DNA from: Stenotrophomonas_A sp036566925
Lineage (GTDB): Bacteria; Pseudomonadota; Gammaproteobacteria; Xanthomonadales; Xanthomonadaceae
Reading direction: 5' to 3'
Assembly: GCA_036566925.1 (NCBI GenBank)
Contig: DATCVI010000204.1
Coordinates: 1 to 42,738 of the forward strand
Length of the DNA stretch: 42,738 nucleotides
The position numbers were made by a program, and so were the translations under genes. Of this stretch, positions 8,425 through 16,567 are shown one piece after another (the stretch's first letter is position 1; each line of letters starts with the position of its first letter). A model generated the notes under the pieces. That model did not search any database, was not told the origin of the DNA, and was given only the letters and a program-made list of their open reading frames with translations.

Positions 8425-9560
8425 CGCAGCACCTCGGCAGCGGCGCGCGGGGCGAGCGCGGCGCGGTATTCGTCCTGGTATTGGCGCGCGATGTGCCGCC
8501 AGTCGTAGCGCGCGGCGAAGGCCATGGCCTGTTCGCGCAACGCTGGCCATTCGCTATCGCTGGCTTCGGCCAGGGCCTGCACCTGGGCGGCGGCGGCGTC
8601 GGCTTGGGCCGGTTGTACCAGCACACCGAGTCCGGATTCGCGTCGCAGTCGCGCAAACGGCGGGATGTCGCTGAGCACCGGCAGCAAGCCGGCACTCATG
8701 GCTTCCACCGCGGCAATACCAAAGCCTTCGTGCCGCGACAGGCAGACGAAGAACTGCGCTTGCTGCAGCAAGGTGGCCAGCTCGGCCGGGCTGGGCGCAA
8801 CGATGAGCTCAACTTGCGCCTCCAGCCCGCGCGCGGCGATGGCCTGGCGCAGCGTGGCCTGGTCGAAGTCGTATTCGCGTCCGGCCAGCAACAGGCGCCA
8901 GTCGGGATCGCGGCGGCGCAGCGCGGCGAGCAGGTCGAGCGTTTCCAGCAAACCCTTGTTGACCGACCACCGGCCAAAGTACACCAGCGTGCGCCCCGGT
9001 CCCGGGTTGCCGCGGTTGGCGAACTTGGCCACATCCACGCCATTCTCGATCACCCGCAAGCGCTCGGCCGGCACGATCTGCGAGAACAACCGGCCATCGT
9101 TCTCGCTGGTGGCGATGATCCGCGCGTAGGCCCGCGCCGAGGCCCGCGTAAGCGTGCGGAACCACAGTTGCTTGAGCCGCGAAGCATAGGCCGTGTGGAA
9201 GAAGCCGCCATGGGTGGAGACCACCATCGGCTTGCGATGCGTAGGCCGCGCCATGGCCAGGAAGTCGTAGAAGAAATCGATGCCGTGCACGTGCACCAGG
9301 TCTGCATCGCCCAGGTGGCTCAGCACCTGCGGCGCCAGCGGATAACGCGAGGAGCCGCGATAGCCGATACGGCGGATCGCGATGCCGTCGATCTTGTCCG
9401 CGGCCGGCAGGCGCGCTTCAGGCGCGGTGAACAGGCGGTCGAGCGTCAGCACCTCGGCCTGGCCGCCCTGCTGCAGGTGTTGCCGCGCTACGTTGAGCAC
9501 GACTTCTTCCATGCCGCCGACGGAAGGATGGAACTGGCGAACCACATGCACGACTTTCAT
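8421..9560 (-). CDS. gumH: GumH, inner alpha-1,3-mannosyltransferase (GT4)
   Basis: 379 residues. GumH transfers mannose from GDP-mannose to the cellobiosyl-diphospholipid. GT4 features: N-terminal Gly-rich loop (HPSVGGMEEVVLNVA, residues ~11-25), DLVHVHG, VIENGVDVAKF, YFGRWSVNKG, and the EX7E motif in SRHEGFGIAAVEAMSAG, which positions the donor sugar. The reading frame stays open upstream to 10709, but the start is clearly ATG 9560 (MKVVHVVRQF), giving the 4-base overlap with the acetyltransferase gene before it. Confidence 0.94.
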   Translation of the reverse strand: MKVVHVVRQFHPSVGGMEEVVLNVARQHLQQGGQAEVLTLDRLFTAPEARLPAADKIDGIAIRRIGYRGSSRYPLAPQVLSHLGDADLVHVHGIDFFYDFLAMARPTHRKPMVVSTHGGFFHTAYASRLKQLWFRTLTRASARAYARIIATSENDGRLFSQIVPAERLRVIENGVDVAKFANRGNPGPGRTLVYFGRWSVNKGLLETLDLLAALRRRDPDWRLLLAGREYDFDQATLRQAIAARGLEAQVELIVAPSPAELATLLQQAQFFVCLSRHEGFGIAAVEAMSAGLLPVLSDIPPFARLRRESGLGVLVQPAQADAAAAQVQALAEASDSEWPALREQAMAFAARYDWRHIARQYQDEYRAALAPRAAAEVLR

Positions 9561-10621
9561 TGCGACCGTACCTCGGGAGTAGCGTTGAGCTGCGCCGTTG
9601 CCGCGGGGCGGCGCGTCAGGCCGATGGTCCAAGGCGCCCAACGCGCCAGGATCCAACGCAGGGGAACGGCGGCGGCGATGGCGATGGCCGTCACCAGCAG
9701 GGCCCAGCCCGGACCCGGTGGCGCGGCGATGCCGGCCAGCGCGCGCACGCCGGAAAGGAAGAACAGCACCAGGAAGTGCGTGCACAGGATCAGCAAGGTG
9801 TTGCGGCCGATCCATTGCACGCCGGGCCAGCGCTGTATCCAGCCGCCGACATGCAGCATCAAGCCAGTGCCCAGCAGCGCCACCAGCAAGAACAGCGCCG
9901 GCCAGTGACCGAAGCGCAGCAGATTCACGTCGACCTTGCCGTTGATCCACGCCAGTGGCAGCCACAACACCGCCAATAGCAACGGCACGCCCCACCAGGC
10001 AAACGAATGGGCATCGCCCGCCCGATGCCGCGCTACGGCCGCACCGGCGGCGAAGAAGAACAGCGACACCGGCAGCACGTCCAGGCCCCAGGGCAGGCGC
10101 AGACCCAGTGACGGGAACCAGGCGCACCACAGGCAGGCGATCACCGCCATGGCCACAGCGAGTACGCCAGCCGACACCCGCTTGCTCAAATAATGGAACG
10201 CCAACGCGGTAACGAACAGCGCCGGCAGGAACCACAGCGCTGGCTGCACATACAGTCGATCGCCGGTGCCCTGCAACAGCCCGAGCAAGGGATCCCACGC
10301 CGGCACCGCGCCCCAGCGCGCCGCCTTGGCGCCGATGTTGCGGGTCGCCAACCAGTACGCGTAGGCCACGAAGAAGAAGAACACATACGGCACTACCAAC
10401 CCGCGCACCAGCTTTTGCCACGTCTCGGCATCGCCACGCGGGCGGCCGTAGGCGGCACCGACCCAGCCGGACAAGAAGAAGAACAACGGAACGTGGAAGC
10501 TGAAGGCCAGCAAGGTATACAGCTGCGGCACGCCCTTGGCGTGGCCCAATACCACCAGCACGATCGCGATGGCGCGGGTGGCGTCGATGCGACCGTCGCG
10601 ACTGGCGGCGGCGGCGCTCAT
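9557..10621 (-). CDS. gumF: GumF/GumG-type acetyltransferase (acyltransferase 3)
   Basis: 354 residues, multi-spanning acyltransferase 3 family protein (about 10 membrane helices). GumF acetylates the inner and GumG the outer mannose of xanthan. The family signature is clear at the N-terminus: RIDATRAIAIVLVVLGHAKG (conserved His), FHVPLFFFLSGWV, and an Arg-rich loop after it. X. campestris has both gumF and gumG between gumE and gumH; here only this one gene lies there, with 4-base overlaps on both sides and no remnant of a second. I cannot say from sequence which mannose is modified; the gumF name is by position. Confidence 0.8.
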   Translation of the reverse strand: MSAAAASRDGRIDATRAIAIVLVVLGHAKGVPQLYTLLAFSFHVPLFFFLSGWVGAAYGRPRGDAETWQKLVRGLVVPYVFFFFVAYAYWLATRNIGAKAARWGAVPAWDPLLGLLQGTGDRLYVQPALWFLPALFVTALAFHYLSKRVSAGVLAVAMAVIACLWCAWFPSLGLRLPWGLDVLPVSLFFFAAGAAVARHRAGDAHSFAWWGVPLLLAVLWLPLAWINGKVDVNLLRFGHWPALFLLVALLGTGLMLHVGGWIQRWPGVQWIGRNTLLILCTHFLVLFFLSGVRALAGIAAPPGPGWALLVTAIAIAAAVPLRWILARWAPWTIGLTRRPAATAQLNATPEVRSQ

Positions 10622-11943
10622 GGCGGCGGCCCTGCGCCAACAGCCGAGCGCTGGTGCCACAGTTGCCGTGCCGGCGGCAGCACCGGCGCGCCCTGCCACA
10701 GCCAGCCACAGACGAACCACCACAGCGCCGCGGTCTTGATCGAGAAATAGCCGTTGGAGACCAGCAGGCTCAGCGCGAAGGCGAGGATCGCCAGGTGCTT
10801 GAACGCCTGCCCTTCCCTGCCCGGCAGGATCATCAGGAAGGAATACGCCAGCAGGAAGGCCAGCACCACGAAGATCGATTGCGAGACCACGAAGTACGCG
10901 ATGCCGCTATCGAAGTACCGATAAGCCTCGTTGATATCCAGCCCCAGCCAGGCCTGCACCGACAATCGCGACATCGAATCGACGGTAAAGAAGATGCGGC
11001 CCAGCATCGTGTCCTCGTACGCCTGCACGCCGGCGCCGCTGACCAGCGCCCAGCCTCCCAGCAACACGGCGCCAAACAACGCGAACGCCAGTCGCTGGTC
11101 CAGCCGGCGCAGGATCGGCGCGGCCAGCAGCATCAGCACGCAGGTGCCGGCGGCGAGCCGGCCATCGGAGGCGACGACGAGGAAACCGATAAGGCCGAAA
11201 CTCAACAACTGCTTCCAGCCACTGAGCCAGCGCCGGAACGCCAGCAGCACGGCCATGAAGAAGATGATGTAGTTGCCCATCGTCACCGGTTCGATGAACA
11301 CCGAGGAGGCGCGCGGCAGGTTGCTCCCGGGAAGGAAGTTGCGCGCGCCCGGCCGGGTGGCGCTGACGAACAGGTTGCTGTCTTCGTTCCAGAAGCCAGA
11401 GGCGCTGAAGCCACGCGCGTTGACGAAGTAGCTCTTCGGGTTGACCACATCGCCGTAGGTGACCGGCATCGCCAGCTCGAACGCAGCCACCACCGCGATC
11501 ACCAGCGTCATCCGCACGAACAGCTTGGGTACTGAACCGCGATAGGCGCAACCGAGCACCAGGAAAGCGAAGGGAATCAGCGCATCGCGCAGGAACTTGG
11601 GATCGAACTGCCAGACCAGGAAGAAGCGCAGCAACGCCAGCAGCACGATAAAGGCCAGGCCACCGACCACCAACGCGGCGCGACGCCGGTCCAGCGACCA
11701 CACGCCGAGCACGAAGCAGGCGCCGTAGAGGACGAATTCCACCGCATAGGTCATCGCCGGGCGCACGGTGAAGACCTTGGCGTTCACCACCGCCAGCAGG
11801 AAGTTGTAGCCGATGGCCAGCAGCAACACGCACTCGACCAGCACATTGCGCCAGCGCAGCCGATGCGCCAGCCGCGGCGACAATGCCGCCGCCCAGGCGG
11901 GCAGCGGCATTGGCATGCCGGCGTGGGCGCCCACTGCCGACAT
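10618..11943 (-). CDS. gumE: GumE, Wzy-type polymerase
   Basis: 441 residues with about 11-12 hydrophobic helices and a large periplasmic loop in the middle (around residues 165-225, including FSASGFWNEDSNLFVSATRP and SSVFIEPVTMGNYIIF). GumE polymerises xanthan repeat units at the periplasmic face. The protein is recognised by topology, position between gumD and gumF, and resemblance to GumE. The start ATG at 11943 overlaps the gumD stop by one base (TGATG). The C-terminal tail from about residue 420 is Pro/Ala/Gly-rich. Confidence 0.9.
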   Translation of the reverse strand: MSAVGAHAGMPMPLPAWAAALSPRLAHRLRWRNVLVECVLLLAIGYNFLLAVVNAKVFTVRPAMTYAVEFVLYGACFVLGVWSLDRRRAALVVGGLAFIVLLALLRFFLVWQFDPKFLRDALIPFAFLVLGCAYRGSVPKLFVRMTLVIAVVAAFELAMPVTYGDVVNPKSYFVNARGFSASGFWNEDSNLFVSATRPGARNFLPGSNLPRASSVFIEPVTMGNYIIFFMAVLLAFRRWLSGWKQLLSFGLIGFLVVASDGRLAAGTCVLMLLAAPILRRLDQRLAFALFGAVLLGGWALVSGAGVQAYEDTMLGRIFFTVDSMSRLSVQAWLGLDINEAYRYFDSGIAYFVVSQSIFVVLAFLLAYSFLMILPGREGQAFKHLAILAFALSLLVSNGYFSIKTAALWWFVCGWLWQGAPVLPPARQLWHQRSAVGAGPPP

Positions 11944-13397
11944 CAGTAGGCGTTCTTCTGGCCGAGCACCCGCACCGCAGTGAGCACGATGATCCGCGCA
12001 TCCAGCCACAGCGACCAACGCCGGATGTAGTCCAGGTCGTACTGGATGCGCTTCTTCATCGTGCGCAGCTCCGGAGTTTCGCCACGGAAACCATTGACCT
12101 GCGCCCAACCGGTAATGCCCGGCTTGACGTAATGCCGCTGCATGTAATGGTGGATGAGCTTCTCGTAGTGCGTGTTGTGCTGCGCCGCATGCGGCCGTGG
12201 GCCCACCACCGACATGCTGCCGCCGAGCACATTGAACAGCTGCGGCAGTTCATCCAGGCTGCTGCGGCGCAGGAATGCGCCGAAGCGGGTGATGCGGCTG
12301 TCGTGACGGGTCGCCTGCTGCACGTGCTCGCCATCCTCGTGCACGCGCATCGAGCGGAACTTGTACATGTAGAACTCGCGCCCGCCCAGGCCATGGCGGC
12401 GCTGGCGGAACAGCACCGGGCCAGGCGAGCTGAGCTTGACCCCGATCGCGCAAGCCAGCATCACCGGCCACAACACCATCAGCGCCGCGGCAGCCACCAC
12501 CTTGTCCTGCAACGCCTTGGCGACGATGAAGTAGCTGTCGCGATCGACCCCACCCTGGCGCAGGTTGATCACCGGCACGTTGCCGATGACCTCGCCGGAC
12601 TGGTTGAGCATGCCGAAGTCGAACAAGTCCGGCACCAGCTTGACGTTGATCGGGTAGCGGTCGAGACCTTCGAGCAACTGCTTGATGTGGTCGCGCTCGC
12701 CCAAAGGCAGCGAGATCCAGACCTGGTCGACGTGATTGGCTTCGAGGAAGGAAATCAGGCCGTCCGGGCTGCCCAGGCACGGCAGGTCTTCCTGCCGATG
12801 CTCGGCCAGGGTGAGGTCGTAGCGGCTGCTGAAGTAGCCGACCACCTGCATGCCTACCCACGCATTGCGTTGCAGGTACTGGTGGATCTTCATCACTGGA
12901 TGGCGCAGGCCGACCACCACCACGCGTTGGCTGTCCATGCCCAGGCTGCGCAGATGGTTGAGCAGCATGCGCAGGCCGGTGCGTGCCAGCACCAGGCTGA
13001 CCAACCCGCCGAGGAACCACAAGCCGATCCACAGGCGCGAGACGCCCTGACCGAACTGCACCACCAATGCGTGAACCGAGAACAGCGCGAACACCCCGCC
13101 GAACGCAGCGCCAAGCACCAGCAGCTCCTGCCGCAAACCGCGGCCACGCCAGCTGCGATACAGCGGGAACAAGGCAAAGCAGATCACCGCATACAACGCG
13201 GTAGTGCCGATGGCCACGCGATAGGCCGCGGCCGGCACCCAGGTGCCATAGAGGATGCGGTAGGCGCACAACGCGCTGGCTACCACTACTGCCACATCGA
13301 ACACACGCAAGACCAGATCGGCCGCAGCCGAATACTTGGTCAACATTCGCGACGAACTCGATGTATACGTCGCACTACTCAGATCGGCCAATAACAT
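11943..13397 (-). CDS. gumD: GumD, undecaprenyl-phosphate glucose-1-phosphate transferase
   Basis: 484 residues; begins xanthan assembly by moving glucose-1-phosphate from UDP-glucose to undecaprenyl phosphate. Four N-terminal membrane helices (about 20-140), a CoA-binding-like middle domain (VVVVGLRHP..), one further helix (about 285-305) and a bacterial sugar transferase catalytic domain: FRQRRHGLGGREFYMYKFRS, RRSSLDELPQLFNVLGGS, VVGPRPHA, KPGITGWAQVNGFRGE. The C-terminal half is nearly identical to X. campestris GumD as I remember it. I chose ATG 13397 (MLLADLSS) because GGAGGA ends 7 bases upstream; an ATG at 13412 would place that site inside the gene. Confidence 0.96.
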   Translation of the reverse strand: MLLADLSSATYTSSSSRMLTKYSAAADLVLRVFDVAVVVASALCAYRILYGTWVPAAAYRVAIGTTALYAVICFALFPLYRSWRGRGLRQELLVLGAAFGGVFALFSVHALVVQFGQGVSRLWIGLWFLGGLVSLVLARTGLRMLLNHLRSLGMDSQRVVVVGLRHPVMKIHQYLQRNAWVGMQVVGYFSSRYDLTLAEHRQEDLPCLGSPDGLISFLEANHVDQVWISLPLGERDHIKQLLEGLDRYPINVKLVPDLFDFGMLNQSGEVIGNVPVINLRQGGVDRDSYFIVAKALQDKVVAAAALMVLWPVMLACAIGVKLSSPGPVLFRQRRHGLGGREFYMYKFRSMRVHEDGEHVQQATRHDSRITRFGAFLRRSSLDELPQLFNVLGGSMSVVGPRPHAAQHNTHYEKLIHHYMQRHYVKPGITGWAQVNGFRGETPELRTMKKRIQYDLDYIRRWSLWLDARIIVLTAVRVLGQKNAY

Positions 13398-13708
13398 GGG
13401 ATTGTCCTCCAAACCCTAAGGCGTCGCGCGCGTGGGGAACACACTGCACCTTCGGGCCTCGATCGCCTGCCGCATGCCTGACGGCGCCCTCCTACGCCGA
13501 CCCCGGGCATGCGACAGCCCTTATTGCTCAGCGGCGCCCGCGCCGCCATACCTACATTCCATCCCGCTAGCCGCTCTCCACCTCTACCACCCTTCCGCAT
13601 ATCTCCGCGCTGATCGCTTTCTGTTCGCATGGCGAAAATTAGCCGATCGCCCTGCCCTCACCCTGAATCACTTGTCACCAAAGTGACCGCGCTGCACTGC
13701 CTCGACGG
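13398..13708. other. Structured spacer between gumC and gumD
   Basis: There is no gene here, and it is the only long gap in the gum operon. Inverted repeats seen: CGCATGCC (13471-13478) with GGCATGCG (13506-13513), enclosing CGGCG (13482-13486) with CGCCG (13495-13499), which together form a two-part stem; GCGGCG-cccg-CGCCGC at 13531-13546; and GTCAC-caaa-GTGAC at 13674-13687 just after the gumC stop. None is followed by a clear U-tract. The gumD ribosome site GGAGGA is at 13405-13410. The gap could house an internal promoter or an mRNA stability or attenuation element. Confidence 0.6.
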
Positions 13709-15115
13709 TCACGTTCTAGCCAGTTCATCGGCCGGGTCGCGCAGCAAGAAACGCAGCAGCGCCACCGCGACACCGATGAACAGACCGAAAACCAGCGCCA
13801 GTGCCAAATTCAACGGCAACTTCGGCATGAACGGGCTGCCGGGTACATCGGCGCCATCGACAATCGATACGTTGTTGTTGCCGACATTGCCGGCCACGCC
13901 GATTTCCTTGTAGCGCTGCAGCAAGGCGTCGTAGAGCTGGCGATTGGTGTCGGCTTCGCGCTTGAGCAGGTTGTAGCGGATGCTGCGCGTCTGCAGATCG
14001 ATCTCATCGCCCTTGAGGCCGGCGATGCGCGCGTTCATCAGCTGCTCCTGCTGGCTGTCGGCCTCGTACTGCGCCTTCAGTGCGGCGCGAATGTTGAGTA
14101 CCTCGCCGTTGATCTGCTTCTGCACTTCGCCGGACTGCGCCTTGAGGCGGAGCATTTCCGGGTAGTCGGGCTTGAAGGTGGAAAGCTTCTGCTGGTACTC
14201 GGCATTGATCCGCACCTGTTCAGCGCGCAGCTGCTGGATCAGCGGGCTGGAGATCACCTGCGGCAGGCCCATGCCATCGCCCTGGCTGGCCTGGCGCCAC
14301 GCCGTCTCGGACTTGATGCGCTGGCTCTGCGCCGCAGCCAGCAGCGCATTGAGCTCGCTCAGGTTCTGCGCCGGCAGGGACGGCTTGTCCTCGCCGACCG
14401 GGACGATCATTTCCTGACCGGAATACTCCACCAGCTTGCGCTCGGAGTCCTCCACCCGGTCGCGCAATTGCTGCAAGCGCTCGGCCAGGTACTTGGTGGC
14501 AAACGAATTGGCCTGCAGGCGCCGCTGCTGGTTGCTGACGATGAATACCCGCGGATACGCATTGGCGACCTTCGCTGCCACGCGCGGGTCCGGCGAGCTG
14601 AAGTTGACCCGCACCAGGCGCGAATTGCGGATCGGCTCGATCTCCAGGCCATCGATCAACGCGGCCACCAGCGCGCGCTCGATCGCCGCCTGCCGCTGCG
14701 GCGATTGCTTGTCGCTTTCCGCGTGGGTGCTGTCGAACTTGGCGGCCGCCTTGTCCACGGTCTCGCGGAAATACGGATCCTCGGCCAGGCGCGCCTCGCG
14801 CACGACCTGCCGCGCCAGCGAGCGGCTCTGCAGCAGTTCGTACTGGGTCTCGTAGAAGTCGCGATCCTGCGGCGATTCGGCCGGCATCAGGTTCTCGACG
14901 TTGACCACGTTCAGGGCTTCGCGTTCGATCTGCAAGGTGCTGGTGGCGCGGTAGCTCGGGGTGATCATGAAGGTCACCACCAAGGCCGCCAGCACGATCG
15001 CCGCGGTGATGCCGACGATCAACCAGCGTTGCGCCAACAGCGCGCGCCAGTAATCGCGCAGGCTCAGTTCGGGGTGGTGCGCATGATGCATGGGAGTGGG
15101 GGTCTGCTGGATCAT
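13709..15115 (-). CDS. gumC: GumC, polysaccharide co-polymerase (Wzz/Wzc-like, no kinase)
   Basis: 468 residues; inner-membrane PCP-2a protein that with GumB spans the envelope and controls chain length and export. A Wzz-type N-terminal part has a helix at about residues 30-52 (WLIVGITAAIVLAALVVTF). The long periplasmic part (about 60-430) is rich in coiled-coil heptads (LAERLQQLRDRVEDSERKL; QTRSIRYNLLKREADTNRQL). A Pro-containing segment (PFMPKLPLNLALALVF) leads into the second helix near 435-457. The cytoplasmic Tyr-kinase domain of Wzc is absent, as usual for GumC. ATG 15115 overlaps the gumB stop by 4 bases; an upstream start at 15130 would lie inside gumB. Confidence 0.94.
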   Translation of the reverse strand: MIQQTPTPMHHAHHPELSLRDYWRALLAQRWLIVGITAAIVLAALVVTFMITPSYRATSTLQIEREALNVVNVENLMPAESPQDRDFYETQYELLQSRSLARQVVREARLAEDPYFRETVDKAAAKFDSTHAESDKQSPQRQAAIERALVAALIDGLEIEPIRNSRLVRVNFSSPDPRVAAKVANAYPRVFIVSNQQRRLQANSFATKYLAERLQQLRDRVEDSERKLVEYSGQEMIVPVGEDKPSLPAQNLSELNALLAAAQSQRIKSETAWRQASQGDGMGLPQVISSPLIQQLRAEQVRINAEYQQKLSTFKPDYPEMLRLKAQSGEVQKQINGEVLNIRAALKAQYEADSQQEQLMNARIAGLKGDEIDLQTRSIRYNLLKREADTNRQLYDALLQRYKEIGVAGNVGNNNVSIVDGADVPGSPFMPKLPLNLALALVFGLFIGVAVALLRFLLRDPADELART

Positions 15116-15810
15116 CGGTAGGCCCGCCACACCATGACGAACGGGGTCAGCTCAAGTGCGGTGCGCAGCAGCAGGCGGGCATCGGAGCGATACACCACGA
15201 CGACGTCGCCCCCGTAGATTTCCGGATCCGGCGAGCGCCCGTGTTCGATGTCGCCAAGGTCGAAGCGCGCGACCATCTTCTGGCCCTGGACGGTCCGGAA
15301 CACGATGATGTTGCCGCGGCTGGCGATATTGCTGACGCCCTTGGCCTGCGCAATCGCCTGCTGCAAGGTGAGGTTGGCGCCGACGATGGGGTAGATGCCC
15401 GGTTCGGACACCGCACCGGTCACGGTGACGCGGCGGCCATTGGCCTCCTGCACGAACACCGACACCTGGGGATCCTGCAGATAGGTCTGGCGATAGCGGC
15501 CGGCGACTTCGCGCTCGAATTCAGCCACGCCCTTGCCAGCGGCCGGCAGTGAACCAATCAGCGGCAACGACACCAGGCCGTCGTTATCGACGCGAACCGT
15601 GCGTTCGAGATCGTCGATCTGGAACACCTTGACCAGGAGCACATCCCCGGGCGACAGCCGATACTCCGGCTGCACCGTGGCCAGGGCCAACGGGTCGGGT
15701 TGGGGCAGCTCCCTCGCCATGTGTGACGTACCGCTACATGCCGCCAGCGTCATCAGGACCAGCGACAGAAGCATCCGTATTCCGCTGCGACTTCCGTGGG
15801 AATAACTCAT
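15112..15810 (-). CDS. gumB: GumB, outer-membrane polysaccharide export lipoprotein (OPX)
   Basis: 232 residues with a lipoprotein signal: hydrophobic MLLSLVLMTLAAC with lipobox LAAC and acylated Cys25, the same spacing as in X. campestris GumB. A Poly_export domain follows (VQPEYRLSPGDVLLVKVFQI, residues ~46-65) and SLBB-like repeats (VTVTGAVSEPGIYPIVGANL). The C-terminus YGGDVVVVYRSDAR...MVWRAYR is almost the same as I recall for X. campestris. First gene of the gum operon. No good ribosome site precedes ATG 15810 (nearest AGAGG is 15 bases away), so the start may be weak or wrong; an internal Met13 is an alternative but would shorten the signal peptide. Confidence 0.93.
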   Translation of the reverse strand: MSYSHGSRSGIRMLLSLVLMTLAACSGTSHMARELPQPDPLALATVQPEYRLSPGDVLLVKVFQIDDLERTVRVDNDGLVSLPLIGSLPAAGKGVAEFEREVAGRYRQTYLQDPQVSVFVQEANGRRVTVTGAVSEPGIYPIVGANLTLQQAIAQAKGVSNIASRGNIIVFRTVQGQKMVARFDLGDIEHGRSPDPEIYGGDVVVVYRSDARLLLRTALELTPFVMVWRAYR

Positions 15811-15987
15811 GCGTCGTTATCACCGCCTCTTGAAATTCGGGACGACCTCGCCCACGCCGGACGCAATGCGCCCAGGGGAACGGCGGAACGAGGTCTTTGG
15901 ATTTGCCTTGCATCCCGATGCCGCTACTGCGCATCGGTCGACCACAAACTTCGGAACAACTGTTTGGAGCAAAGCGTGTTGCGACGC

Positions 15988-16015
15988 ACTATGGCATAGA
16001 AAACGCTTCCGGCAA
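15988..16015 (-). promoter_or_regulatory. Candidate gumB promoter
   Basis: On the minus strand TTGCCG (16010-16015) is followed after 16 bases by CATAGT (15988-15993), a plausible sigma70-type pair. Its predicted start would leave a long leader of about 170 bases before gumB. This is a pattern match only; other pairs could be drawn. Confidence 0.35.
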
Positions 16016-16022
16016 TCCCTCG

Positions 16023-16040
16023 GCGCCAAAAAAATGGCGC
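16023..16040. repeat. Perfect hairpin upstream of the gumB promoter
   Basis: GCGCCA-aaaaaa-TGGCGC: two perfect 6-base arms around an A6 (plus) / T6 (minus) loop, 8 bp upstream of the candidate -35. It is not followed by a U-tract and so does not look like a terminator; it could be a protein site or a structural element. Confidence 0.55.
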
Positions 16041-16128
16041 GACGTAAGAATTGGGTTCAAGTTCGTCTTCGACTCGTTCACGTACGCTGCACACGAAGAC
16101 CGAGATTTGCGCGGTACAAGCATTTTTT

Positions 16129-16146
16129 ACGTGATCGCTGTCACGT
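16129..16146. promoter_or_regulatory. Clp/CRP-like palindrome upstream of gumB
   Basis: ACGTGA-tcgctg-TCACGT is a perfect inverted repeat with the 6-base spacing of CRP-family sites (TGTGA-N6-TCACA). It differs from the consensus only in the outer base of each arm (CGTGA/TCACG). Clp, the Xanthomonas CRP homologue, is known to promote gum gene expression, so this is a reasonable operator. It lies about 115 bp upstream of the candidate -35. Confidence 0.5.
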
Positions 16147-16242
16147 CATTCCGCTACCTGCACGCATCTATTCCTCGCGACACTATCGGTTGCAACGCGG
16201 GGCAGCCGAACATTCTTCACGTCGCCTCGACATGGCGCGAAG

Positions 16243-16476
16243 TCAGCGCCGACGCTCCACCTCGGCATCGGTAGGAATCAGTCCCGCCTGCTCCAACATC
16301 GCCTGCAAGCGCCCACGCACATGCTCGACGTCCTCCGCCCCCGCGGCCTCGCGTATGCGCTCGGCTTCGGCCTGGAAGGCCAGGAAATCGAAGTCAGCGT
16401 CCTCGTCCGTACACAGCTGCGGCAACTGGTCCTGCAGCGTGTCCAGACATCGGTCCAACTCAACACGGGTCAGCAT
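16243..16476 (-). CDS. Small acidic hypothetical protein, 77 aa
   Basis: I do not recognise a named family. The protein is acidic, soluble and likely all-helical, with one Cys pair region (residues 10 and 22) and charged helices (EAERIREAAGAEDVEHVRGR). A good ribosome site (AAAAGGTGA, 7-8 bases before ATG 16476) supports translation. It precedes gumB on the same strand by 432 bp and may be transcribed independently. Confidence 0.65.
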   Translation of the reverse strand: MLTRVELDRCLDTLQDQLPQLCTDEDADFDFLAFQAEAERIREAAGAEDVEHVRGRLQAMLEQAGLIPTDAEVERRR

Positions 16477-16567
16477 GGCAATGTCACCTTTTAAACCCGC
16501 AACCTTGCGCGGCGCGTGTCAAATCGGCGCGAAGAACCGCCGGCTTGCGCGATTCTTGTGACCGAAG

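Larger units (their letters stand above)
15811..16242. promoter_or_regulatory. Upstream regulatory region of the gum operon
   Basis: 432 bases without a convincing gene, upstream of gumB and after a small minus-strand gene. The region is AT-richer than the gum genes and contains a candidate promoter, a perfect hairpin and a CRP-like palindrome, listed separately. This is where transcription of the 13.8-kb gum operon should begin. Confidence 0.65.

Noticed and set aside
15734..15934. Short minus-strand ORF overlapping the gumB start
   Set aside because: It is in another frame than gumB, with no ribosome site and no recognisable sequence.
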